From JBNJEM01 sp051745935 (lineage in GTDB: Bacteria; Planctomycetota; Planctomycetia; Pirellulales; Pirellulaceae), in contig JBNJEM010000055.1 of NCBI GenBank assembly GCA_051745935.1, positions 1 through 21,062 of the forward strand: DNA of 21,062 nucleotides, given 5' to 3'. Shown one piece after another: positions 8,427 through 15,843 of the stretch. The first letter of the stretch is position 1, and each line of letters opens with the position of its first letter. The translations under genes were made by a program, and so were the position numbers. The notes beneath the pieces are model-generated. The model was not told the DNA's origin. It worked only from the letters and a program-made list of their open reading frames with translations, and ran no database searches.

Positions 8427-9563
8427 ATGCGCGTTTTGGTATTGGCGGAGTATCCATCGCTCAACGGCGGCGAGCGGTCTTTTCTGGAGGCGGCTCGACG
8501 CATCACGGCGGGTGACATCCAGATTGTCGTTGCGGCGCCGGCCCGAGGTCCGTTCGCCGGATCGCTCCGCCGGTACAACATGCCGCATGTGCCGTTCGAG
8601 CCGTTCGATGACCGCGGGGCGCGATACGGACGGTCGTTGCTGCGCCAGCGGATCGCGGAGTGCATGGTTGGTTCACGCGCTGAGCTGTTGCACGCCAATA
8701 GCTTGTCGATGAGCCGCCTGGCTGGGCCGGTCGCGGCGGCGATGGGCGTACCGAGCATGGGACACTTGCGCGACATCATTGGTTTGAGCCGGGCTTCGGT
8801 TGAGGATCTGAATCGACATCAATGCTTGCTGGCCGTTTCGCAAGCCGCGCGTCAATGGTACGTGGACGCTGGCCTCGACGAATCGAAAACAAGGGTCGCC
8901 TATAACGGCGTTGATGGGCGGCGATTCCGCCCTCAACCATCACGGGGCGTCTTGCATCAAGGGCTGAACATTCCCCGGCAATGTTTACTGGTGGGAAGTG
9001 TGGGGCAGATCGGGATGCGCAAGGGCGTCGATCTTTACGTCGACGCGGCCGCGCGAGTCGCATCCGCTCACTCCGACGTCCATTTCATTCACGTCGGTCA
9101 GCGGTATTCGCGGAAACAAGAGGCGGTTGCATTTGAACAGGCCGTGCTGCGGGCGGCGAACCATGGGCCGCTCCAGGGACGCTTTCACTTCTTGGGACCG
9201 CGGGACGGCGTCGAGATGATATTGAACGAGTTGGATCTGTACGTGCACTCGGCGCGCCAGGAACCGCTGGGTCGAGTCCTGCTGGAAGCAGGCGCCAGCG
9301 GTTTGCCCATCGTGGCGACCGAGGTGGGGGGAACTCGTGAGATCTTTCCCCTCTCCGATGATGCCGCCCGGCTGGTCGCTCCACACTCCTCCTCCGCGAT
9401 CGCGGAGGCCGTGGACATGCTCTTGAAATCCCCCGGGGCCCGTCGCCGGCTCGGCGCCAACGCGCGACGACGCGTGACCACGACCTTCGATATCGACATG
9501 GCTTCCCGCGAGTTGGAATCTTGGTATCGCCACGCCGGTACCATGAATCGCTCAATGCGCTAA
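8427..9563 (+). CDS. Glycosyltransferase family 4 (GT-B fold)
   Basis: A 378-residue retaining glycosyltransferase that probably uses a nucleotide sugar at the cytoplasmic face of the membrane. The N-terminal Rossmann half starts MRVLVLAEYPSLNGGERSFL with the GGxE/S loop of GT4 enzymes. LLAVSQAARQWYVDAG and RVAYNGVDGRRFRPQ form the usual linker. The C-terminal half has GSVGQIGMRKGVDLYVDAA, with phosphate-binding Lys199, and the EX7E motif at Glu279-Glu287 (EPLGRVLLE), followed by LPIVATEVGGTREIF. The start is the ATG at 8427; the GTG three bases earlier is also possible. It is probably translated in one operon with dapA, although the pathways differ. The acceptor and product cannot be told from sequence. 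Confidence 0.92.
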   Translation: MRVLVLAEYPSLNGGERSFLEAARRITAGDIQIVVAAPARGPFAGSLRRYNMPHVPFEPFDDRGARYGRSLLRQRIAECMVGSRAELLHANSLSMSRLAGPVAAAMGVPSMGHLRDIIGLSRASVEDLNRHQCLLAVSQAARQWYVDAGLDESKTRVAYNGVDGRRFRPQPSRGVLHQGLNIPRQCLLVGSVGQIGMRKGVDLYVDAAARVASAHSDVHFIHVGQRYSRKQEAVAFEQAVLRAANHGPLQGRFHFLGPRDGVEMILNELDLYVHSARQEPLGRVLLEAGASGLPIVATEVGGTREIFPLSDDAARLVAPHSSSAIAEAVDMLLKSPGARRRLGANARRRVTTTFDIDMASRELESWYRHAGTMNRSMR

Positions 9564-10103
9564 CCAACCCATCGTGTCGCTCGGTCCCGACTATTCGTTG
9601 GCGCCGCTTTTCCGCGGCGACCGGTGGCGGCAAGACTTTGCGATAAAACGGTTTACGGACTTCAATATCCTCAAAGTGGCGTTGTCCAACCAAAGTCATA
9701 CGAAAAGCCTTCCTTGAAGGTGTGCAACGGAAAGGCGAACATCCGGGGATATCCGTCTTTCGCCCGTGAACGGTTACGTTTGTTTTGTGGACCGGGCCGA
9801 TTGCAGGGCGATTGCGGGTGTGAATGGCGGGAAAGCGTGGGATTTCCGGTGGGCGAGGCGCGAAATCTCGAGAAATCCCCGACTTGGACGCGGACCTTGA
9901 GCTACCCTTTCTGTGAATTCCAGCGCACAGCCGCGAGCGGTTACGCCGCCTGCCTTGTGGGAGGCGTTCCATCGGTCGCGAGCTGTAAGATCCCATAACA
10001 CAACCACTCGGGGTTCCTCTCATCCAGGAGCTTTTGAGAGCGGGAACCGGGTTTTGTTTCGGGCTGTAAAAGTTGTCATCCACAGCGGTCGGGAATCCAT
10101 CGA
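9564..10103. other. Intergenic region after the glycosyltransferase
   Basis: 540 bases without a convincing gene. An open frame at 9624-9998 (+) has a poor, Cys/Arg-rich translation with no motif and no ribosome binding site, and minus-strand frames are antisense extensions. A small hairpin CCTTC/GAAGG lies near 9708-9720. Otherwise I see nothing in it. Confidence 0.5.
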
Positions 10104-10439
10104 ATGAAATGCGCCGAACTAGCCGAACGCATTGAGCAGCTTCAGCCGGGAGCCGATACGCGCGACGTGGCTCGCCTCTGCCTGCTTCTGAGCAATAGTA
10201 CGTCTCCCGTCGACAATCTTAGCGATGACGGGATTCTGACACAGGCATGGAAGGAAATGGGATTGCGTCTCCAAGCGGCTACCGACCAGCATGCCGCCAT
10301 GACGGATGAACTGGAGCGATTGTCGAAATCGGATCCCAAGAAGTTTAGCCCCGATCAAATCTGGATCTTGATCCGAGCGCTCAAAGTTCAGAGCCAGATC
10401 CTGTCGCTTTACATCGGCGATATTGGCTTTGACATCTGA
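10104..10439 (+). CDS. Small conserved-looking protein of unknown function, antisense to the 3' end of mgtE
   Basis: An open frame for 111 residues, ATG at 10104, ending TGA at 10437-10439. The translation has a natural protein-like composition: an acidic, leucine-rich helical N-terminal part (CAELAERIEQLQPGAD, then RDVARLCLLLSNS), a Gln/His/Met-containing middle (LRLQAATDQHAAMTDELERL) and an amphipathic end (SPDQIWILIRALKVQSQILSLYI). No signal peptide, membrane segment or known domain is recognised. The upstream ribosome site is weak (CGGGAA). The minus strand of the same segment is also open, as the tail of mgtE, but that tail looks less like real protein than this one. Function is unknown. 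Whether this gene, the mgtE tail or both are expressed is the open question. Confidence 0.55.
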   Translation: MKCAELAERIEQLQPGADTRDVARLCLLLSNSTSPVDNLSDDGILTQAWKEMGLRLQAATDQHAAMTDELERLSKSDPKKFSPDQIWILIRALKVQSQILSLYIGDIGFDI

Positions 10440-11828
10440 TGCGGGCTTCTTGACTTCCGGCTCGGGCTCGGGAAACAGGTAGTGGGCACTGAATAGCGCC
10501 ATGTTCATGTAAATGACGATCCCCACCACGTCAATGATCGCCGCGACAAAGGGCGTGCTCATCAACGCGGGATCAAGGCCCAGGCGTCGAAAAACGAGCG
10601 GCAACGCGGAACCGGACAGCGTGCCACACAAGACGACCAGAAGCAGTGTCACCAGTAGAATCACGGCTTGTTGGACATTGCCGAGGAGCATCCACGCGGC
10701 GAGGAATCCGACCAGGGCCAACGCCGCGCCGAGCATCACCCCGATCAGCATTTCACGCCACAAGACGCGCAGCCAGTCCCCCAAGCTGATATCGCCGGTG
10801 GCCATTGCCGTAATAACCAGCGTCGCCGATTGGCTGCCGGAGTTTCCGCCGCTGGAAATAATCAGCGGCACGAACCAGCCCAGCCATACCCATTTTTCCT
10901 GAATCACGTGATAGTGTCGCATGGCCAGCGCCGTTAAAGCTCCCGTGGCAAACAACACCAGCAACCACACGCCCCGTTTCCAGCTGAGTGTGATCAGCCG
11001 GGTCTGCAAATAGCTGTCTTCCAAGGGCCCGACCGCGCCAATCCGATGCGCGTCTTCGGTTGCCTCTTCCCGCACCACGTCGATCACGTCGTCGTGCGTG
11101 ATAATCCCCAGCATTCGGTGCTCTTCATCCACCACGGGTATGGCCAGCAAGTCATAGCGAGCGACTTTGCGAGCGACATCTTCTTGATCATCGGTGGCTT
11201 GCACGGAAACCACATCCGACTCCATCAACTCGGAGATGGCCGTGTTCGGCTTCCCGAGATTGGAAACCAATTGACGCGCCGATACCACGCCTCGCAGATG
11301 GTTGTCGTCGTCCACGACGTATATGTAGTAGATCGTCTCCAGCTCCTCGGATTGCCGGCCGAGTGCCTGCAGTGCCTCGCTCACCGTAAGCGACTCGGGG
11401 AGTACGGCGACCCCCGTCGTCATGATTGCCCCGGCCGTCCCTTCCGGAAACGCCGCCAATCGCATAATGTCCCGACGCTCGTCCCGCGGCAGAAGTTCCA
11501 TTAACTCCTTGACAATATCCGGGTCGATGTCCTCCAAAATGTCGACCCGATCGTCAGACGCCGTCTCGGCAATCAATTCAGCGACCTGCTTGCGGTCAGC
11601 ACTCTCGATGATGGCGATTTTCAGCGCGTGCGTTAAATACCCGAAAATCTCGCTCCGCAAGGCCGGTTCGGCGTGTTGCAGTATTTCCCAGGCCTCGTCA
11701 GGATCGAGCGCCTGCATGTAATCCGCGGTACGAGCAGGGTGTAATGCCGTGCAAAACTCATGCATGCCCGCTTCATCATGATCGCGGAGCATTTCGCGCA
11801 GTTCCGGTAGGTAGAGCGTATTGGCCAT
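10119..11828 (-). CDS. mgtE: Magnesium transporter MgtE with an unusual 3' extension
   Basis: A homodimeric Mg2+ channel of the inner membrane, gated by cytosolic Mg2+. It shows the full architecture: an MgtE N domain (residues 1 to about 130), a pair of CBS domains (about 131-255; GAIMTTGVAVLPESL, then SELMESDVVSV, then VVDEEHRMLGIITHDDVIDV), a connecting helix, and five membrane helices (about 283-450). The pore signatures are PLIISSGGNSGSQSATLVI (321-339) and DPALMSTPFVAAIIDVVG (419-436), with the pore-lining Asp433. The family normally ends shortly after the last helix, near residue 455-465 here. The remaining roughly 104 residues have no membrane or domain character and are read exactly antisense to the gene at 10104-10439. 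The ATG at 11828 is preceded by an AAAGGG-type site. The core assignment is secure; the true C-terminus is not. Confidence 0.93.
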   Translation of the reverse strand: MANTLYLPELREMLRDHDEAGMHEFCTALHPARTADYMQALDPDEAWEILQHAEPALRSEIFGYLTHALKIAIIESADRKQVAELIAETASDDRVDILEDIDPDIVKELMELLPRDERRDIMRLAAFPEGTAGAIMTTGVAVLPESLTVSEALQALGRQSEELETIYYIYVVDDDNHLRGVVSARQLVSNLGKPNTAISELMESDVVSVQATDDQEDVARKVARYDLLAIPVVDEEHRMLGIITHDDVIDVVREEATEDAHRIGAVGPLEDSYLQTRLITLSWKRGVWLLVLFATGALTALAMRHYHVIQEKWVWLGWFVPLIISSGGNSGSQSATLVITAMATGDISLGDWLRVLWREMLIGVMLGAALALVGFLAAWMLLGNVQQAVILLVTLLLVVLCGTLSGSALPLVFRRLGLDPALMSTPFVAAIIDVVGIVIYMNMALFSAHYLFPEPEPEVKKPASDVKANIADVKRQDLALNFERSDQDPDLIGAKLLGIRFRQSLQFIRHGGMLVGSRLETQSHFLPCLCQNPVIAKIVDGRRTIAQKQAEASHVARIGSRLKLLNAFG

Positions 11829-12502
11829 ATAATCTTACCCTTTCTGCCACGTGTCCCATACCATCGGTGCGCATTGTAGTGGCCCCGTGTCACGCCAGTA
11901 AGGCGGCAGCGATGGCGGTTGCGGCGACCTCGCCCTATACCCTGTTGCCGGGATGCTGCCCCAGGCGAGCGTGAACCACCACGGGACAAGGTTGTTGCAT
12001 GATTTTTTGCGACAAGCTGACTTGGTCAAATTCGCGGGGGTGCACGCCGGCGAGCAAGAGATTCGAAAATCGACCGACGTGGCCATGCGGTTCCTGGACG
12101 ACACTCGAGCGGAAGCCTCCTTGATCGACGCGCCCGAGGGGTTGGCGAAGGAAGCGGCGTCCGCGCGGGCGGCGACGGTGCCGCGGGTGGGGATGCGATT
12201 CCGGCCAGTCCGTTATCTGGTAAACTCGATGGGGATGGGCGGTTGGCCGGGCCGTTTCGTGGCAAGGCTGTCGCACCGTACGAGAGCCTCCTGGTTGTTC
12301 AGCGATCGCCGATGGGTTATCGAGGCTCGCGGATGGCGGGGGAACGCAGGCAAGTGAAACAATGGTTGCTACTGGTGCTCGGCGCACGTCGCGTGAAGGG
12401 GCCTCGGCTTGCTCGCCAAAAGAAACGGCCGGGGAAGGCGAAGCGATTGCGTATCCTGTTCAGGGCCTCGCCGCTCGGTGGGGTGGAATGAAGTGAATCG
12501 GC
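11829..12502. other. Divergent intergenic region between mgtE and the FHA gene
   Basis: 674 bases that must contain the mgtE promoter (minus) and the FHA gene promoter (plus). Part of it reads like a decayed gene end (see 11941-12120). Beyond that I see no RNA gene, repeat or convincing short reading frame. Confidence 0.5.
11941..12120 (+). pseudogene. Possible C-terminal remnant of a lost membrane-protein gene
   Basis: Plus-strand translation around 11971-12109 gives TRLLHDFLRQADLVKFAGVH followed by AGEQEIRKSTDVAMRFLDD, a smooth amphipathic sequence. The pattern LLxxFLxxxDLVKFA...MRFLDxTR resembles, from memory, the extreme C-termini of DUF4381-like and BatD-like membrane proteins encoded near MoxR/BatA clusters. 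Here it has no N-terminal part: the frame is closed by TAA at 11899-11901, there is no ribosome site before the ATG at 11953, and after about 12120 the reading becomes non-protein-like. I infer a fragment left after deletion of a gene. It could be coincidence; no other BatA/BatB/MoxR gene is in the window. Confidence 0.4.
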
Positions 12503-13327
12503 ATGTTTTTTAGAGGCAAATGGCGAAAACGTGGTGGTGCGAAGCGCGTGGCAAAGCCGCGCGCCGTCGATGTGCGTCTCACCGCGGTCGAACCGGAGTC
12601 GGGTGGACTGCGCAAGACACTGGCCGAGGCCAGGCGGGAAGACCACGGACGGAAGATTATTGGATCGGAGGAGTTGGGGGGGGGAGAAGAGCTGGATGAG
12701 GCCGAGGGTGGAACTCACCCCTTTCGTCCGAGCCACCGCCCTCCGATACCCCTGCTCAGGGTTTTCGATGACAATCAAAGCGATGGAGAAACGATCCGCG
12801 TGCGGGGGAACCCGTTCATTATCGGGCGGAATGAAGGGGACCTGATCATACCCCACGACAACCTGATCTCGGGGCGCCACGCGGAAATCGCTCGCCATTT
12901 CGAAGACGGCAAGGTCCTATGGCGTCTTTACGACCTGAACAGCCGAAACGGCTCCTTCGTGAAGATTGATTTCATTCGCTTGCGAGTGGGCGATGAGTTG
13001 ATATTGGGAGCGACCACGTATGTCTTTCAAGAATCTCGCCAGTCTTCCCCACGCCTGGTCCAAGTCGGCAGCCGGCATCCCCGCGAGGTGACATTCGAAC
13101 AGGAGGAGTTTTGGATCGGGCGGGACCCCGCGCACGGTATTCCCGCGTTCACGGATGACCATTTGCTCGAGGAAAAACACGCTCGCGTACAGTACACCCG
13201 AGGTAAATGGTGCTTGATGGCCGCCCCGTCCACCAACGGCGTATGGGCCCGGATTGACCAGATTGAATTAGGCCATGGCACCCGGTTTCAACTTGGCGAA
13301 CAACGGTTTCAGGTTCTGTTGCCCTGA
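12503..13327 (+). CDS. Tandem FHA-domain protein
   Basis: A 274-residue cytoplasmic protein. Residues 1-80 are a charged, probably disordered region (KWRKRGGAKRVAKPR, then a Gly/Glu-rich stretch). A first FHA domain spans about 84-176 with all phosphothreonine-binding landmarks: GRN (Arg109), SGRHAEI (Ser123, Arg125, His126) and NSRNGSFV (Asn149, Gly150). A second, more divergent FHA-like domain spans about 184-274 with WIGRDP (Arg207), EEKHARVQ in place of SxxH, and STNGVW (Asn245-Gly246), so its phosphopeptide binding may be reduced. FHA proteins read Ser/Thr kinase signals, but no kinase or phosphatase is adjacent. The ATG at 12503 lacks a strong Shine-Dalgarno site, so a somewhat later start is possible. 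Confidence 0.88.
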   Translation: MFFRGKWRKRGGAKRVAKPRAVDVRLTAVEPESGGLRKTLAEARREDHGRKIIGSEELGGGEELDEAEGGTHPFRPSHRPPIPLLRVFDDNQSDGETIRVRGNPFIIGRNEGDLIIPHDNLISGRHAEIARHFEDGKVLWRLYDLNSRNGSFVKIDFIRLRVGDELILGATTYVFQESRQSSPRLVQVGSRHPREVTFEQEEFWIGRDPAHGIPAFTDDHLLEEKHARVQYTRGKWCLMAAPSTNGVWARIDQIELGHGTRFQLGEQRFQVLLP

Positions 13328-13523
13328 GGCGTGGTCCGCACCCAGGTGGCGGTGTGCCGCGAGCGCGTCAAAGCCGCTTTGGCCGCCACCGAAGACCGCG
13401 GGTTTCAGGCTTCACGGCGTGAACGAGCGTGGCGAAAAACCAAGTTCGTTCATTCATTTGCCAGTCTGTTTCTGAATGTGTTACCATGCGTGTTCACCCT
13501 AACGTTGCAAAAAGTATATGTAG

Positions 13524-13547
13524 GACGGGTCTCCAGGCCCGTCTTTT
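13524..13547 (+). terminator. Intrinsic-terminator-like hairpin in element copy 1 (plus)
   Basis: Within the left 28-bp arm, GACGGG (13524-13529) pairs with CCCGTC (13538-13543) around an 8-base loop and is followed by TTTT. It lies downstream of the FHA gene on the same strand and could end that transcript. Confidence 0.45.
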
Positions 13548-13636
13548 CAAGTAGGAAATCGTACTTGATCTGGTGTCCGCAGATCTCACGAAATGTGAGA
13601 TCTTCAAACAACCGCAAAAAGACATTTATGCGCTGT

Positions 13637-13660
13637 AAAAGACGGGCCTGGAGACCCGTC
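13637..13660 (-). terminator. Mirror terminator-like hairpin in element copy 1 (minus)
   Basis: The right arm is the exact reverse complement of the left one, so reading on the minus strand gives the same GACGGG...CCCGTC stem followed by TTTT. Confidence 0.35.
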
Positions 13661-13798
13661 CTACGCCGTCTTTATGCAACAATAGGGTTCACTCAGGGGC
13701 CGTTCAAGGTGGTTGGCGGATGGGCTGGGCGGCCGTCGTGCATCCGTTCGGACATTCGATTCTCGATGAAGGCGACCGTTCCGTTAATGGCTGAGGAA

Positions 13799-13804
13799 AG
13801 GAGG
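13799..13804 (+). promoter_or_regulatory. Ribosome binding site of the PhoD-like gene
   Basis: AGGAGG, six bases before the ATG at 13811, the strongest Shine-Dalgarno sequence in this part of the window. It fixes the start and excludes the 160 extra codons available upstream. Confidence 0.85.
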
Positions 13805-13810
13805 CAAACA

Positions 13811-15619
13811 ATGCCCCGGCAGCATGCTCTCTTGGTTAGTGTTGTGTTGGCGTGCCTGGCGTGTCTGAAGGCTGACGCGATTGCTCAGATGAAGACGTTT
13901 TGGCCAGATCCGGTGGCCAACGAGATCGTGCCCTATTTGACGGGGCAATTAACCCACGGGCCGATGCTGGGGCGGCCGACCTCCACCTCGATACGAGTTT
14001 GGATTCGCACCGCGAAGCCGATGTCGTTTCGCGTCGTGTACGATACCGATCTGCCACTGTCGAAAGACACCTCTGGCGTGGAGGGGAAAACCACGGCCAA
14101 GGCCGACAACACGGGGCATGTTGATCTCACGGAACTCAAGCCAAATACGCGCTATTACTACGGGATCGTCACCGGTGGCCACCTGGTGGATACGCGCAAG
14201 GATGTGGACGACCCCTGGCCTTTCTTTCGGACCATCCCGGATGCCGATACCTATCGCGACCCACAGTTCAACCCGCGAGGGCTTTACAATGTCTGTTTCT
14301 CGATCGGCACCGGGAACTGTCAAAACCCGTTGTACAAGCGCGGAGGTCAATATGTCGACGCGCCCGCATTCAGAAGTCTCTGGAAGCAACATCGCGACGA
14401 AGTGATGTTCCATTTCATGAACGGCGACTATATTTACGAGGAGTTGCGAGACGGGACGCTGGATGGATACCGTAACAACTACAAGCTGTACATGTCCCGG
14501 GGCCGAGGCATGTCACGCTTGATGCGCTACCTGCCTTGGATGTTCGTGTTCGACGATCATGAACTCACGGGTGAACAGGGCATGGGCGATGTGGGCCTGG
14601 GCAAAGGCCCTTGGTGTGACCGCGACGAGGGCGTGCGGGCGTGGTACGAGTACGCCGGGTGGGCCAACTACCCGGCCCGGCACCGGGGCCCCCTCTATTT
14701 CGGCCAGGCGAAGGTGAAGCAAGACGGCAACCTGCTCACCGATCCCGAGGCTGACTTCTCGCGTCTTAATCCGGACCGGGTGAGCACCGTCATGGTCCCC
14801 AGAGGCAACAAGAACGCCGGGGTTTACGGTTTGGTCAAGGCGCGGGGCAAAGCGGAATTGGAGGTCAAGCCGTCGTTCCGGGCCACGGAGACCTGCGACT
14901 ATACCATTGGCACGCACCATTACTACGATTGGAAAATGAGCAACTGTCACTTCTTCGCGCTGGACACGCGTGGAGAGCGAGCCAAGTTCAGTCTTGAGAA
15001 GCAGTTCGACGCGGATCAGTTCATCCTGGGCGAAGCACAGCGAAAGTGGCTCATGGACGGCATCGAGCGGAGCGACGCGGAGTTCATCTTCATCCTGTCC
15101 GGCGTGCCTTGGGTGCTGCCTCACACGACTGCTCATGTCGGCGGCACGACCGACCCCAAAGGAGACACGTTCGTTGGGTTTGTCCACGAACGAGAGCGGC
15201 TGCTTGAGTTCTTCGATGAACTCGACAAACCGGTGTTGATCCTTACCGGTGATGTTCACAACTCGTTTTCCGTTCAGATCACTGACAATGTGTGGGAATT
15301 CATGTGCGGCCCGATGAATTCAGCCGCGCATCCCATCGCGACGACCGGCAAGTGCCCCTACGGCGGCTGGTACGACTCGGCGGGACGCAAGGTAAAGGTG
15401 AAGTGGGTGGCTGGTTTTCCCACCATGCACTACACGCGGCTTCATAGCACGCTCTACGCGGTCGTGCAGGTTAACAACGTTCTGAAAAGCGGTCGCCCCG
15501 ACGAGCCCGGTTATCACTTCGTGGCGTACGACGCGCCCACCGCCGTCGTCCGCTTCTACGACGCTTACACCGGAAAACTGCTGTACGCCGAATCCGTCTC
15601 GACGCTGGATGTGGAATAG
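13811..15619 (+). CDS. PhoD-like secreted alkaline phosphatase/phosphodiesterase
   Basis: A 602-residue exported metallophosphoesterase. MPRQHALLVSVVLACLACLK plus ADAIAQ is a Sec signal peptide. Residues about 45-140 form the PhoD N-terminal beta domain (GPMLGRPTSTSIRVWIRTAK, then LTELKPNTRYYYGIV). The catalytic domain carries FMNGDYIYEE (Asp206, Tyr209), FDDHELTGEQG (Asp248-His250) and, near the C-terminus, LILTGDVHNSFS, all expected metal ligands of the family. PhoD enzymes hydrolyse phosphomonoesters or phosphodiesters with Fe/Ca centres; the natural substrate here is not predictable. The frame is open 480 bases further upstream, but that part crosses element copy 1 and lacks a ribosome site. 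A second element copy lies 60 bases after its stop. The gene is convergent with the Gfo/Idh/MocA gene. Confidence 0.92.
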   Translation: MPRQHALLVSVVLACLACLKADAIAQMKTFWPDPVANEIVPYLTGQLTHGPMLGRPTSTSIRVWIRTAKPMSFRVVYDTDLPLSKDTSGVEGKTTAKADNTGHVDLTELKPNTRYYYGIVTGGHLVDTRKDVDDPWPFFRTIPDADTYRDPQFNPRGLYNVCFSIGTGNCQNPLYKRGGQYVDAPAFRSLWKQHRDEVMFHFMNGDYIYEELRDGTLDGYRNNYKLYMSRGRGMSRLMRYLPWMFVFDDHELTGEQGMGDVGLGKGPWCDRDEGVRAWYEYAGWANYPARHRGPLYFGQAKVKQDGNLLTDPEADFSRLNPDRVSTVMVPRGNKNAGVYGLVKARGKAELEVKPSFRATETCDYTIGTHHYYDWKMSNCHFFALDTRGERAKFSLEKQFDADQFILGEAQRKWLMDGIERSDAEFIFILSGVPWVLPHTTAHVGGTTDPKGDTFVGFVHERERLLEFFDELDKPVLILTGDVHNSFSVQITDNVWEFMCGPMNSAAHPIATTGKCPYGGWYDSAGRKVKVKWVAGFPTMHYTRLHSTLYAVVQVNNVLKSGRPDEPGYHFVAYDAPTAVVRFYDAYTGKLLYAESVSTLDVE

Positions 15620-15706
15620 CCGCGACACCGTTGGGTTCGAAATGTGGGTCGGTTCTCCGAGCCGAGACGGGAGGGTTGTCCCTAACGTTGCAAAAAGTAT
15701 ATGTAG

Positions 15707-15730
15707 GACGGGTCTCCAGGCCCGTCTTTT
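15707..15730 (+). terminator. Intrinsic terminator for the PhoD-like gene, within element copy 2
   Basis: GACGGG (15707-15712) and CCCGTC (15721-15726) form a 6-bp GC-rich stem with an 8-base loop followed by TTTT, 87 bases after the PhoD-like stop codon. Confidence 0.55.
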
Positions 15731-15819
15731 CAAGTACGAAATCCTACTTGATCTGGTGTCCGCGGATCTCACGAAATGTGAGATCTTCAAACAACCGCAA
15801 AAAGACATTTATGCGCTGT

Positions 15820-15843
15820 AAAAGACGGGCCTGGAGACCCGTC
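15820..15843 (-). terminator. Intrinsic terminator for the Gfo/Idh/MocA gene, within element copy 2
   Basis: The exact mirror of the plus-strand hairpin: read on the minus strand, GACGGG...CCCGTC then TTTT, starting about 96 bases after the stop of the minus-strand gene. Confidence 0.5.

Larger units (their letters stand above)
13497..13687 (+). mobile_element. 191-bp MITE-like palindromic element, copy 1
   Basis: A non-coding element differing from 15680-15870 at three of 191 positions and lying in the same orientation. Its ends are imperfect inverted repeats: CCCTAACGTTGCAAAAAG at 13497-13514 against CCCTATTGTTGCATAAAG from the right end (15 of 18 matching). After a 5-base spacer comes a perfect 28-bp inverted arm (13520-13547 and 13637-13664), giving 51-bp terminal repeats in all. 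The 89-bp centre contains a hairpin with arms AGATCTCAC and GTGAGATCT (13581-13603) and a smaller CAAGTA/TACTTG stem. TTCA is present directly on both sides (13493-13496 and 13688-13691), as a 4-bp target-site duplication would leave. No transposase is encoded, so it would need one in trans. It lies 123 bases before the PhoD-like start codon. Confidence 0.85.
13328..13810. other. Intergenic region holding MITE-like element copy 1
   Basis: 483 bases between the FHA gene and the PhoD-like gene. An open frame runs through it into the PhoD-like gene from 13331, but it crosses the inserted element and precedes a good ribosome site and signal peptide at 13811, so I treat it as non-coding. 13497-13687 is the element; 13688-13810 must hold the PhoD promoter unless it is supplied by the element or from upstream. 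Confidence 0.7.

Noticed and set aside
9624..9998. 124-codon plus-strand frame
   Set aside because: No ribosome site, no motif, unnatural Cys/Arg-rich composition and no fit with neighbours.
10049..10071. GGGTTTTGT..CGGGCTGTAAAA shared with 20800-20822 (21 of 23 bases)
   Set aside because: The length is borderline for chance in a window this size, and the similarity does not continue on either side.
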